Source: Prunus persica (lineage: Eukaryota > Streptophyta > Magnoliopsida > Rosales > Rosaceae). Taken from it: 64,000 nt of DNA. The stretch is from assembly GCF_000346465.2 (NCBI RefSeq), contig NC_034012.1:23974812-24038811 (forward strand). Direction: 5' to 3'. A program made the position numbers and the translations under genes. Positions 48,037 to 60,719 of the stretch are shown here, one piece after another. How positions within the stretch are numbered: the first letter of the stretch is position 1; every line of letters starts with the position of its first letter. The notes beneath the pieces were generated by a model, which was not told where the DNA came from, searched no databases, and saw nothing but the letters and a program-made list of their open reading frames with translations.

Positions 48037-48885
48037 AGTGGTTTGTATGACAAGTCGTTTCCACATTACTATGCACTTGGAGAGATATATAAAAAAGATC
48101 ATGCTATTGGAACAAATGCTAGAAATGCTAATGAGGATGAAGAAGACGTTAGGTGAGATTATAGAAGTGTTCATCAGAATAGAAGTGTAGGTGATGACTT
48201 TATTGAGGAGATGTTTTCACATCCTGATGGTGGGTCACAATATGGGGGATCAGAATATGGGGATCTCAATTTGAGGATGTTGAGGATTTGGAAGATGATG
48301 AGAGAACCTTTACACAACCAAATCCCCAACCCTCAAGTGGGAACCTTTACACAACCAAATCCCCAACCCTCACAACAACGTGCCCAACAGAAGAGACCTG
48401 CATAAGATGTAGCAAGTGATCCAAATCATCCTCGTAGGAACGTAAATGCTTTGGATGACATGTCTAACAAATTTGGACTTATGGCTGAAGCTGTAGTAGG
48501 AATGTCACCTCAACTTGCAGGCTTGATTAATGTTCTTTCAACAGAGAAGGATCTTGCTGATATGTAAGCTAAACTATGTGGTGAACTGAGGAAAATAGAA
48601 TTCCTATCTCCTTTGCAAGTATTTCGTATCACCAACGTTTTAGTCAAAGAACACGATTTAATGAGGGTCTTCTTTACCATGACTGATGTAGAAAACAAAA
48701 GATTATGTATTTAATGTTATGGAGCATGGCTTACAGTGATTGTGATTGATGGGTAATGGGTGAATGACTTTTGTGGAGATTATATATCTCTTTTTTTGAT
48801 AGTATGAAGATTATGTATTTAATCGTATGAAGATTATGCATGTTATTATTATTTGATTGTTTACTAGTTACGTATGTGAAAGATA

Positions 48886-49286
48886 CAGAGAGCTTCCATT
48901 GAGGGATCCCTCAAATAAGCTTATTTGAGGGACACCTCTTGTAGGGCCCACTCCAGATTGTATTTCACTAATCCAAACCATCTATTTTGTAGATACTCAT
49001 TCAAAGATCATCTCTACAAAAAATCACTTGAATCCGATATCATTTGATCATTCAATTGAGTTCTTGAAATTTTAGTACTTTCTTGAAGCACCGTGTTCAT
49101 TGATTTTGTAGGACACAATTAGATATCAAAACTGTTTCCGATTTGTCTAATTTTTTGTAAGGATGATCTATGAATGAAGACCTAAAAAATAGATTGTTTG
49201 GATCGTTGAAAAAAAATTTATAGGGTATCCTAAAGGGCATCCCTCAAATAAAATTATTTGAGGGATCCCTCAATGGAAGGGGACTG
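48886..49286. mobile_element. 401-bp foldback MITE with 10-bp TSD
   Basis: Target duplication GTGAAAGATA at 48876-48885 and 49287-49296. Inverted ends share CTTCCATTGAGGGATCCCTC then AAATAA; the outermost bases are CAG...CTG. Each end is itself a hairpin (TCCCTCAAATAA/TTATTTGAGGGA). There is no coding sequence. A 9-10 bp duplication suggests Mutator-type mobilisation. Confidence 0.9.
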
Positions 49287-49296
49287 GTGAAAGATA

Positions 49297-50221
49297 TATA
49301 TATTTATTAAAGTTTATTTTTTTTCATTTGAAATTGGCTTTGAACAAAAATGTTATTAACATTATCATTGAACTGGGCTCTTTTTGTTAATCATAATTAG
49401 TTTGGTCTCCTTAGCCAACCATTATTAATATATAGACATTAGTTATATTCACATAAACCCTCCCTATAGACACTAAAATACAAAATCCAATGGGCTATAA
49501 TTTCTACCCAATGTTTCTTAGATCTAGCAACGACCAAGATACAATAGTAACAATTAATCAAAGCTCCCTAATAATTACCATTAATTAGCAATTAATCAGG
49601 AATGAATGATGGCGGTGAAATCGCGCATCCATGGGCGACGGGAATGGCGCTACCTCCATTTGACAGTCAAGAGAGAAGACAAAGCAGAGCTGACGATGAC
49701 GATGGAAAAAGCAAGTTTGGTCCTTTTCACGTTCACAGTCTCATGGACCTACTTACTTCTACGACTACGACAATTTCCCCCTACTTTGAACAATGTGTGT
49801 GAAAGAAAGCTCTCCGTCAATCCCCAAATATATTCCGAAATGCCGCATATCTCTGCCTGCAGGTTGTTTCTCCAACTTACCATTCAGCTCATTTTTTTAC
49901 CACTTGAATCCCTATTTTAGTTAGATTAGAAATCCTTCCTTGTAATCTCAATTCTCATGGCCTGTCTGTCCTGGCTCAGTCTTTGTATGCATGGAGTCAA
50001 TAGGTATCTTATCTGATTGATTGAATTCATTCTTTCAGTTCAGGGGGTGTTTTCTCCAAATTTATTATTTAGTCTTCATGGGTCTCTCAATTTTCATATA
50101 TTTTGAAATGGGTATCAGCAATTTCTTACTTTTGTGTGATAATTTGAAGTGGGTCTTCGCTATTTCTTCGTTTGGCTAGATATTGTGAAATGGGTACCTA
50201 TCCATTTCACACCCACGGTGG

Positions 50222-50257
<36 letters not shown>

Positions 50258-50773
50258 GTAAACTAGTATGGCGTAAAATTGAGGACTTGGGTAGGTGCTC
50301 AGCAAGCTATGTGTTCTAGTTGTGCGTTTGAAGTTATTTACCAAGAAACATTAGTCTTCAAAATAGGGTCTCAACGATTCTCCATTCTAATGATACATTT
50401 GGAAACTATTCAGTTTTATATTATTACCTTTCTTTTTTTAATACAGAGTCTTTGGTTTGTTGGTTGAGATTAGATCGGACTAGAAGTGAGTTCTAAGCAA
50501 AGCTGAGATTCAATTACCAGATATTGGTCCGGCAGTTTAGCTTCATCTTTATGGCTTACTTTGGATTTTCTTTTGCATGGTTTAGAAGCTCATAATTTCC
50601 CATACAAACCAAAGATACAACTGGGTTTTAAATTATGATTGATTTGAACCTTTCCCAGATTTGGACACTCAGATATCACTTAAGTTTCAAGCACAAGGGT
50701 CTCAAGGTGGTGTGGTGCTCTGTAATGATGCATTGATGATTTCTACTGAGATGCTGCGTTGCTGAAATTCAAG
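49297..50773 (+). promoter_or_regulatory. Upstream region and probable 5'UTR of the FPP gene
   Basis: Positions 49600-49830 look like a transcribed leader with short ORFs. An intron probably follows. A CT microsatellite lies at 50226-50257. The exact transcription start cannot be set. Confidence 0.35.
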
Positions 50774-53700
50774 ATGGACAGGCGGAGTCGGCTATGGCGA
50801 AGGAAGTCATCGGAGAAGAGTCCCGGCGAGACTGAGAGTTCAGGATCGATGTCTTCTCATTCTGAAAGATTTTCTGATGATCAGGTAGATGGCGTTGACA
50901 TTGTTCTGATAAAATTCAATATTTTGCCTTTTGATAATTGGATTAACCAGTTCTATGATATTTTGAAAATTCTGTAATTGTGATTAGTTGGTCGATACTT
51001 AATCATCATTGCTGCTTTCCATTGCATAAAACCATGTCCCCCCCCCCCCAAACCCCCCACACAAAAACACACACACATATATAGTGCTGGTTTCGTCGCT
51101 TTGATTATACAATTACATGTACAATTTCAATAGAAAGAATACTCTTTATCTTAGTAAATTTTGCTATTTTGCATGTAGCTACTTCTCATTACAAAAAATC
51201 CCACCTTTGTGTTCTGCCATTTTTAGATGATCCACTACATGACAAAGACAATGACAAGTTACGTTCTTAGTTAACGTGTTTGGAATACTAGTATTCCTTG
51301 TCAATCTATGAGGATACGTAATAGCCCTCCTGCTCTTTTATTATGTCACATTCTGAAGGAATTCTCCATATATAACCTATATACATTGAGCTTTCTAATT
51401 TTAATTTGAGAAACATGGAAACCGTCTGATACCTATTTATGTCCATGTTTTATGATGGCTAAAAAACAAGGCTATTTTTCTTAAATTTAGTGGTAAACTG
51501 CCTTTATCAGACTCTCTAAACCAAGGTGAAAAGAGCAAGGGAATGATCAACAATTAAAAACTTTCATATGTTTTTGAGTGCCAGCTGAATATTTGTTTTT
51601 CAGGTGCATGCATATTTGTCTGTTTAAGTGATGTGGTTGACTAAATTCTAATTTTTCTTTCTTTTATGTCTAAGGCAAATCCAACTCATACCACTCTATT
51701 GCCAGAAGTCACTTCTAAAGCTCCACGCAATGAAGAAGAAGATAATGAAAGTGTCGAGACTTTGACAGAGAAATTATCAGCCGCCCTTCTTAATAGTAGT
51801 GCCAAAGATGACTTGGTAAAGCAGCATGCTAAAGTTGCAGAAGAAGCTGTCTCAGGTTTGAAATTTTCTGGCTTTCATTTTGTTCCCTCGCATTTAACTT
51901 TACTTTGAAAAAGGAAACTAAGGATGGAAATTCCAACATAGATATCCTAAATAAGAGAAAACATGTAGACAAAATAAATAGATGCAAAACTGTTTATCAA
52001 CTGCAAGTTCTTCCTCTTTTTGGGCACATTTTATTATGAATGGTATCTTTTTTGTCTAAACCCTTTCATGAATGGTATTTAAAGACGTTATATCCCTTTT
52101 ATATTATACTCATGATTAATCTGCCATGAGTTGATTATGATGAAACAATTTTCATTTTCGAAGACCAAGAGTTTCAAGAAAGTCATTCTTAATGTTTCAA
52201 GGGGAGGTTCACTCATCTTATCTTTCTTCAAGTATTTCTAGAATGGGTGCCCTGAGTATATAGAAATGGAAAATATTGGGTGTTGCTGAGCTGTTCCGTT
52301 TTAGGGTCAATGGTATGTCATAATTATTTTTACCTTTTATTACATTTCCTTATTCTGAAAGGGAATTAGTTGTTTCTCTTTGCCATTCAAATGTTAGGCT
52401 GGGAGAAGGCCGAAAATGAAGTGTTGGGTTTAAAACAGCAACTTGAGGCTGCAAATCAGAAAAACTCAGCTCTTGAAGACCGAGTTGGTCATCTTGATGG
52501 AGCACTAAAGGAATGCGTGAGGCAGATTCGACAGGCGAGAGAAGAGCAAGACCAGAATACCCGAGAAGTTGTTGCCATAAAAACTCGTGAATGGGAATCC
52601 TCAAAGTCCGTGCTTCAGAGTCAACTTGTTGATCTCCAAGCACAACTTCAGACTGCTAATACTGAAGCTGCTGCCTCAATTGATTTTGATTTGAGCTCAA
52701 AGCTTGAGGCTACTGAAAAAGAGAACTCTGCTCTTCAACTTAAGCTTCTTTCTCGAGTGAAGGAGCTAGAAGTCAGGACTATTGAGAGGGATTTAAGCGC
52801 ACAAGCTGCAGAAACAGCCAGTAAGCAATATTTAGAGAGCATAAAGAGGGTGTCCAAGCTTGAAGCTGAGTGCCGTAGGCTAAAAGCCTTGACTTGTAAA
52901 ACATTGCCTGCTAATGATCACAAACTGTTTTCTACTTCCTCAGTATACATAGAATCTTTTACAGATAGCCCGTCAGATAGTGGGGAGAGGGTACTGGCAA
53001 TTGATCCAGATCCACATAAAGTGAGTGGCTTGTATCCAATTCAATATGATCCAAGCCAGTCAGATTCACGGGCATCTGCTCAAATCACAGAACATGGTCA
53101 GTTTAAGAATGAGAAGGATTTTGGAAAAAACCTTATGGTCCCTTCAGTAGAAATCAATCTCATGGATGATTTTCTTGAAATGGAACGGCTTGCTGCATTG
53201 TCAGATACAGAAAATGACAGCTGTCATCTTGAGTTGGGAATTGGATATCAACCTCACACTGAAGAAAACCCTTTAAAAACTGAATTTGAAACCATGATTC
53301 AAAGGGCCACAGAACTTGAGAGGAAGTTAGAGAAGATGGCAGCAGAAAAAGTGGAACTTGAGATGACTCTGAGTGAGTGTCAAAAGCAGCTTGAGACATC
53401 ACAAAGTCAACTAGTGGAGGCTGATATGAAGTTGGAAGACCTTAAAAGAGAGTTAGCTCTTGCAAATGACTCAGTGTATGCTGCAGATGAGGAAGTAAAG
53501 ACTTATCAAACAATGAGAGTAGTGGCAGAGTCGCAACTAAGAGCTGTTCAAACTGAATTCAACTCCTTGCTTTTAAAAGTTGGTTCACTAGAAGAAGAGG
53601 TTTGGAAGGAGCGAAATTTGTCAGCAGAAAATGTGGCCAAATGCCTGAAACTGGAGAATGAACTATTTAGTATGAAACATGAAGCTGAGTGCCAGCGTGA

Positions 53701-55914
53701 GGTTGAGCTCCAGCGGTTGGCCAGTACTAATGGTGAATTGAAGATAAAGCAGGTTAGTTTTCTTGGACACGCTAAAACTTGGTGACTATCTTATTTTAGA
53801 TATGCTAAAGAAACTAATATCTAGTACAAAAACCAATTTTCAGTTAATAGTAACTATAAATGTCGGAGTTGAAGGAAAATTCAAAACAATGTAGCGAAAA
53901 TGAGAATGCTAGATCGATGGTAGGATTGGGTAGAAGAGAAATCTGGAAGTCTATATATTGGATATACAATGGGACGTGCTAGGGATAGTATAAGAAGAGT
54001 TAGGCTTTAGTGGTATTTGGATAATATACAAATGTATACCATTAGAAGTACTTTAATCAAACTAAGACTGGTAGTACAGGGCCATGAATAACATGGGAAG
54101 AAGTAATATGAAACGATCTGAAAAAAATAGATCTGATAGGAGATCCTGCATATAATTGAAAAGAATGAAAGATGAGAGTTCAAATGGTTTGACACAGTAT
54201 GATGGGGATTATGGAAAGGATGATGATGAAATGAACCCAAAGGTTCATGGTGCTAAACACCATATAAATCTGCTCCTTCCTCATAATTATCCTCTGACAA
54301 TATGTTTGCATACAAAATTACTGTGGGTTACGTCATCACAGTACGCCCAGATGGAGTGACTCTTCTTGTGGCCCGAATAAGTACAGGATGGTTGAAAGAT
54401 CTCGAGTTGGATATAGCACAAACCCATGACTGGACAAAGCCAGTCAAGGCAAGTGTCCTCTAAGGTTGCAGACAAGCAGCTGAAGCACAACCTATGTTAG
54501 GATCTTTTGGTAGAGACGCCACTCTCAATGACATATGTGTTGTGATTAAATGGATTGGTCCCAAAGTTTAACTGCTTGGAACAGGTTGGACAACACATGA
54601 CAAGGGTACCTCCAACTGATCCTAATACCTGCACAGGACTCATTAAGGCCAATGAAGACACCTAGGTCACTTCTGTTTACCCTTTGTGGGACATAAAAAG
54701 TTGAGAGTATTTAGGATCCCCGACACAGCCATCTTTTTCCCCGTGGCGGCATATGATGATCAAATCAATTCCATGTAAGGAAATAATGCCCAGTAGAGTG
54801 AAATGAGCTGTGATATTAGCATGATTAGATACGTATTCCCTCATTTTCTTTGCAAGAGGCAAAAGTCATACTGGACCCAAGATTTGATTACTACTAAAAT
54901 ATGACCTCTGTTTAAGCGGAAAAAAACCCAGGAGATTGGAGTGAGCCACAATATTAACATTACCAGATACTTATCCCCTCAAGGACTTTTGGTCATCAAG
55001 AGGCAAGGATCACAGTGGATCCAGGTTTTGTTTATGACAAAAATATGTCCTATCATCTTGGGTTGCCTCTTAAACCCCAGATACAGAATCGAACCCGTAC
55101 ATGCAAAGGAAACCAAATATATGTAAAGCCTTTTTTGCAATTAACTATGAATCTTGTGGGCACGGTCATCTAAGTATGACCATACTTGCAAGCCTCTGGA
55201 TATTTTCACTTTAAATTAATATATTCCCAAAATAGTCCATATTACGCTTTATCTTAATTTATGCAATAAGCAAACTGATGTTTATGGTGAAACAAATTCT
55301 CTTTGTCCTCCTGTAAGTTAGTTGGTTTGAGTTGAGACTTCAAACTTTGTCACAAAGGTGAAAAAGAAGGAAAGGCCTTTTAATCTTAGTAATTCTTAGA
55401 TACTTTCTTGATTAAAGTTCATGCTGAACATGAAAATGTACTTCTACTACCTAACTTTTAATTAAACAAGGAATTTTTCAAATGATACTTGTGTACAGAT
55501 TTTGGAAGTATAAAAGCCAATTCTTTTTTTGTGAATTATGTAAGTAATGTGAGGTCCATAACAAGTCTTTGGTTGACTTGCATCTAATGACACGACAAGC
55601 TATGTGCAATTCTGAAATAAGAAATGAAAGATTATGATGTTACATCTATCTATTATTCTTCATATATGCGGATTTTGACGTGTGCTTGTCTGTGGCAGGA
55701 GAAAGAACTAGCATTGGCTGCGAATAGATTTGCGGAGTGCCAGAAAACAATTGCATCTCTTGGCCAACAGTTGAAGTCACTTACAACTCTGGAGGACATC
55801 CTGGTGGACTCTGAGAGCCCACCAGAGCTCATTGAAGAAGGAATGCAGTGCCACGTAAATAGTGCGGAACCACATAATTTACACCCAAACCTGAATACTG
55901 CAAGGGTAATATAA
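50774..55914 (+). CDS. Filament-like plant protein (FPP, DUF869), C-terminus eroded
   Basis: Long coiled-coil protein of the plant FPP family. Exons 50774-50884, 51675-51855, 52398-53752 and 55699-55914 join in frame to 620 residues. The start is the ATG giving [20 protein letters not shown], as in the family; the ATG 15 bases upstream is less likely. Exon 2 has [19 protein letters not shown]. Exon 3 holds heptad-rich coils ([33 protein letters not shown]). Exon 4 carries [20 protein letters not shown]. The frame stops at 55914, but about 70 bases downstream a shifted frame spells NGFGELFARGKSG, the usual FPP C-terminal tail. The last part of the gene has therefore lost its frame, or an unseen splice rescues it. 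Family members vary widely in length. Confidence 0.88.
53753..55698. other. Large intron 3 of the FPP gene
   Basis: Nearly 2 kb without a recognisable coding segment or complete transposon. B-box-like phrases (e.g. ggttcgattctg on the minus strand near 55090) hint at SINE debris but cannot be delimited. Confidence 0.4.
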
Positions 55915-57756
55915 ATTTTGAAAGCAGCAGATAATTGACGAAATCCTTAAGTTTGGTGATGGCGGATTGTCCTCTGTTACTGTTATCAGCAAAAAGGGCT
56001 TAATGGATTTGGAGAACTTTTTGCCAGAGGTAAGAGCGGGACACAATATGAAAAATAATTAAAAAATTATAATAAGAAAATTTGGAAGGGAAAAAAATAT
56101 AGTTTCAAGTTTTCATTGTAGAGCTAGAGCAGGTATATTTTTTTGGTGCTGTAGATTCAATGCCCGTGAATCAACAGTTTGTATTTACATACGTGGACGT
56201 AGTGGCAATGTTGAAAGAAGGTATAGTAATATACATAAGATTTAAAGTACTTTCAACCACTTCATTGCTTTGAGTCTCTTTCTCTAGTCACACAAGCACT
56301 TAACATTATAAGAAGAAAAGCAATTCTTTATGAAAGTAAAATCACCCTCCAAGGATCAACGCAAATCCAAATGTATCTCTTCTAGCCTCAGTTTACTGCA
56401 AATTTCATACTGCATGGAAATATACTCACAAGCAGCAACAAAAGCATAATTGCACGGCTTCGCGAAACTTTCGGAATGCGTAGCTGTTGTTAAACAAATT
56501 TTAAAATTAACTGAGTACACTCTATGATCTAAGTACACCTTAATATATAAATCAAAATGTAAAATTAACTAAGTATACCCTATTTGACTACCAAAAATAT
56601 TCATGATACACCCTAATATACTCTATCACACAACACCAAATCCATTCGAGAGCTGGCTGTTGAACACTATCAGTCCACCAAGCTCACCTTGCTGCCAAAC
56701 TTACTGCTTAACCCACCAAAGCCGCCGTCCAAACTTCAAATTATGTAATTGATTTTTGATTCTCTCTTAAGTGTTGTCAAATATTAGACTCAATTTTACC
56801 TTGATTGTTTTTAATTATTAAACAAAGAAAGGAAAACTATGATTCTTATTTATAGCCCAATCATAAAGCGAAAAGTATATTTCTCTTGCATCTACAGCAT
56901 TTCAGTTTGTTTTCTCATTTTCTGGAAAGATTTGAGATGTCCTGCTTGCTTCTGGTCATTGATGGAAATCAGTTGGGTAACATCTTTGCACATGTGCTTG
57001 TCTGTAATGCATTTGTTCATTTGTAGTTTTAAAACTGTTCTTATGTGTATGCAACATATACGTGCTGAGGAAATGGTTTTGTCTCTGATCTAATTTAGTT
57101 GACCAAACTTGTTGCCTCCAAGAAATGATATTAAATGGATACGGAGAGGATGAAATCATGCTTCAACTTGCCTAACTGCTTGATTATAATGAAGATGGTA
57201 GTTTATTCTCATTCTCATGCATTAGTTTTACTGAGATTCATGAGGTTTTCGATCCAACTGTGTCCTACTTAATATATGACTCTTAAGTGAGGCCCGTTAT
57301 TAGCAATTGTGAGATGAATCAATAATTGCTATGTAGGAAATCATTTTGGGTTTTCGAGTTCACCTGTCAAAATGGATAATGACAGTAGTGATTGCCAAGA
57401 GGGCAATGAGGCTAAGAACATGCGTTCAGCCCGCTGTTTTCACAAAACACGGAATCTGTTTTTCGAAAACAGATTCATATCCATGTACAAATATTGAAAA
57501 CGATACATCGACGTTTTCAGCGTCTTCTGAAAACACAAAAAAGGCTGCTATTCTTTATTTTTTCTTTGAACTTTTAAGTTGTAACTTCTCTCTCTGCGCC
57601 TTACCCATATATCTTGGACGTTGGTTCTCAGTCTCCTCACAACAACCGACTGTTCATTTCTCTTGCAAGAACTACAATTGAAGGATAACCCACAGCGACC
57701 ATGAAGAGAGAGCAGCTATTCTAAGTCTTGCTTCTATTGTAATCTCCATAACATAT
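55915..57756. other. FPP tail relic and unrecognised intergenic DNA
   Basis: Positions 55960-56060 hold the shifted FPP tail. The rest (56060-57756) is AT-rich. An open plus frame at 57346-57681 has no recognisable motif. Confidence 0.35.
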
Positions 57757-58936
57757 ATGTCCTTTAAGATCGGTGATTTTCTTAAAGGGATATTGCATCA
57801 GGTGTCTTGTCATTACACTCCCCAAAAAAATGGGTTAGTGGAACTAAAAAATAGGCATATAATTGAGACTTCTGTTACCTTGATGACTGCAGCAGCTTTA
57901 CCTCTTAAGTATTGGTCACATGTCTGTCTGCATGCTAGTTTTTTGATCAATCGAATGCCTTCTAGGACTTTGGGATTTCGTTCACCTTATCAAAAATTGT
58001 TTCAAAAACCACTTGAGTTACAGTCCCTACGGGTTTTTGGGTCTGCTGTGTTTCCATATCTTAGACCTTATAATGATAACAAATTGCAGCCTAGGACTTG
58101 TCAATGCATCTTTCTTGGATATGCTAATGGTTATAAAGGAGTTATATGCTATAGCAGAGATTCATGGAGATTATTTTTGTCTAGGCATGTTGTTCATGAT
58201 GAGATTGTGTTTCCTTTTAAGCTGATGCACTCAACCCATACCTCAAGTTCTTCTCCAGTGCCTAGTTCTCCTTTGCTTCTTCCAGTAGTTTTACCTATAG
58301 CCCCTGCCCTAACCACAGATTCTACTAATATCCCACCTTAGTCATCTCTACCACCATCCTTACATACATCTCTGCAGGATTCTACTTCATCTACTACTCC
58401 TCCTTGCCGTTCCATTATGTTGCCTGTCCTTACAGATGCACAATTACAAGTGATACTCCCTATGAGCTCTTCTTCTCCTCCTGATAACGGTCATCTACAT
58501 CAAGCTTCTCACTCTACTTCTGTAACCTGTCAATCAGATTTGGTTCAGAGTGTTCATCCTATGACAACTAGACTCAAGGATGGTACAGTATCCAAAAAAT
58601 ATTACCCTAATGTTGCTCATTACACAGAGTCCATCGATCACTTCTTTGGTGTTACTTATATCGCTCATATTACAGATACCCAGTGAGCCTTCTCATTTTA
58701 GATTGGCTGCTTCTCAACCTCACTAGCAACAAGCTATGAAAGAGGAATTTGATGCTCTTATAGTTCAAGGCACTTGGGTTTTAGTGCCTCCTCCACCAAA
58801 CATAAATATCATTGGTAGTAAGTGGATTTACAAAGTCATGAAAAATCCAGATGGGTCTGTGTCTAGATATAAAGTACGGTTGGTTGCTCAGGGTTTATAA
58901 AGTCATGAAAAATCCAGATGGGTCTGTGTCCAGCTA
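57757..58936 (+). mobile_element. Ty1/copia fragment (integrase end to RT start)
   Basis: Plus-strand integrase C-terminal half (CHYTPQKNGLVELKNRHI, SFLINRMPSRTLG, RVFGSAVFPYLRPYN) continues through a Ser/Pro-rich linker to MTTRLKDGTVSKKYYP. It then reaches the start of RT (NINIIGSKWIYKVMKNPDG). It breaks off near 58898, where a 36-bp stretch of the RT start is repeated. No LTR, gag or rest of RT is present. Stops interrupt it near 58340 and 58686. Confidence 0.85.
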
Positions 58937-60560
58937 ATATTATATTAAATCAATAGAGAAAATCAATAAAGAAATCCAGAACCTTTTAGTTTCTTCTTCA
59001 TTTCCTCTGTTCTTACTTGCCTGGTTATCAGGGTGTACTAAGTTAATTTTAGAGTTCATTTAGTAATACTCTTTTTTTCCGAGTCAATTATGTAATTTAT
59101 GGCCTTGTTACAAGAAGCTATTTATTAGGCCTCTCATTCCGGTCTTAACTCAATTCTTCCAATCATGCAATTAGTGACCAATTAATTAAAAGCATTAAGA
59201 ATGGTAACAAGCACTCAACATGCATAGATAAATAGAACTAACAATATGAAAGAATTTAAGCATTCATAGCTAGGCTACATCAAAGCCCTAGTAAAAATAA
59301 ATTAGTTAATGAAAGACTTATGGAGAAACATGATGATTGATGAAGACATGAAAGGCGCCGAATGCTCCAAGTAGAAGGCCAAGGTTGCACTAGCTCTCCT
59401 CTTCTTCTCCTTAGGATGTGTCGGCTATGGGTAAGAGTGTCGAGGAATTGGATGATGTTAGGATTGAGAGATCTTAGGGTGGGCTTATAACTAAACATTA
59501 CTTTAAAAAGGTCCCGAAAAACTGTCCTAAAACAAAACAAAATCCTAAACAATTAAGGAAACAAACTAAGACAAAATCCTTCTTTGACTGAGAAACACAT
59601 CAGCCAACTTGGACACACATTATGGGTTTGTTCCACTTCTGAGAAAAAAAAAAAAGAAGAAGAAGGGAATTATAGCTTTATCTCTTAGCTTTCCAGATAT
59701 ATATCGCACACCACTAGGAAAAATCGAGAAAGTCTTCAACTCTTCAATCTTCCACAGCAGTGTAGTTTTGATGGGGTTTCAACTTAGGCTGACTTGCAAT
59801 TCTGGAGCATTGGCCTATTAGAAAATTATGAAATTTGACACAATGATCTTCAATGTCTTAACTTTCTTCTCCAATTTTCCTTGCGCTAAAATTATTCTAA
59901 AAAGTTGATGTTCCGTCAAAAACCTTCTACGAAAGCAAAAAAGTTGATTGGCAAAAAATCTCAGCTCCTCTTCTTGTGCTTTTCGGCATCTTTTCAATTA
60001 ATCTCCAATCTTCATTTTCTTGTTGTTTTGAGCTCAATTTCTCATATTTTCACAAATCCTTCACAATTCTCACAAAATATAATAAAACAAACAATTTAAT
60101 CTAAGAATAACAACTAGTAAATAGGTAAAAGATGCACAAAATGTATATAAAATATAAGCTTATCAATGACACTTGATCAATTCATCAAAATACAATCTAT
60201 CTACCCACGACAAAAAATAAATCTAATGTATTTGCTGAACAAGACTATATGTTCTCTTGATAGAACTCAAATGTAAAACCATAAATGGAGAGCATAAAGC
60301 TTTGTTGAGCAAAACATGAGTTTTTAGGACAAAAATGAGTTATATTTTGATAAAAATATCCATTTAAAGTTCGTCATGTGATTACACGTTACCAAATCTA
60401 ACAAAAGTTATGTTGGAATGCGACATCATATACCAAAATTATGCATAGACCAAAATATAAAGGACCACACTAATTGATTAGCCGACTCATTCTGCTTCAT
60501 GTGCCTTTATTTTGGTGTAACCCCATTATGTCAATTGGTTCTAAAAAAAACATTTAATTT
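58937..60560. other. Unrecognised intergenic DNA
   Basis: AT-rich, with short open frames on both strands that lack recognisable motifs. I see no gene or delimitable repeat. Confidence 0.4.
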
Positions 60561-60569
60561 GGCTGAAGA

Positions 60570-60692
60570 AATTTTTTTTATTTGGCAAATGCTAGGAGAA
60601 GGAGAGAGGAAACTCACACACATGGGTACCATGAGGACTTGAAACCAGAACCTCTTAGGAGCACATCAAAGGCCAACTAACACACCATTGGT
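60570..60692 (-). mobile_element. tRNA-derived SINE, second copy of the family
   Basis: On the minus strand it reads accaatggtgtgttagttgg, then ctggtttcaagtcctcatgg, and ends in a T-run in window orientation (an A-tail on its own strand). This matches the copy at 18291-18422 in order and spacing. No clear target duplication is seen. Confidence 0.65.
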
Positions 60693-60719
60693 CCTCGTGA
60701 ACTAAACATGATAAATAAC

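Larger units (their letters stand above)
45466..48714 (+). pseudogene. Myb/SANT-like (Harbinger-associated type) protein pseudogene
   Basis: Exon 1 at 45466-45825 encodes MSSIATSSGKVKGGRGQ, then LMECLMELHQNTNWRGD, KNGYLNKLETMLKVKLP and SGFGWNEEEMMLVCEKSVF, the Myb/SANT-like domain typical of PIF/Harbinger partners and L10-interacting proteins. The second part at 48037-48714 resumes with YDKSFPHYYALGEIYKKDHA and ends FLSPLQVFRITNVLVKEHD, MRVFFTMTDVENKR. In-frame stops occur at 45529, near 45753, near 48152 and near 48565. The 2.2-kb gap between the halves is filled with repeats and a plastid fragment. It could be a transposon accessory gene or a host relative. Confidence 0.75.
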
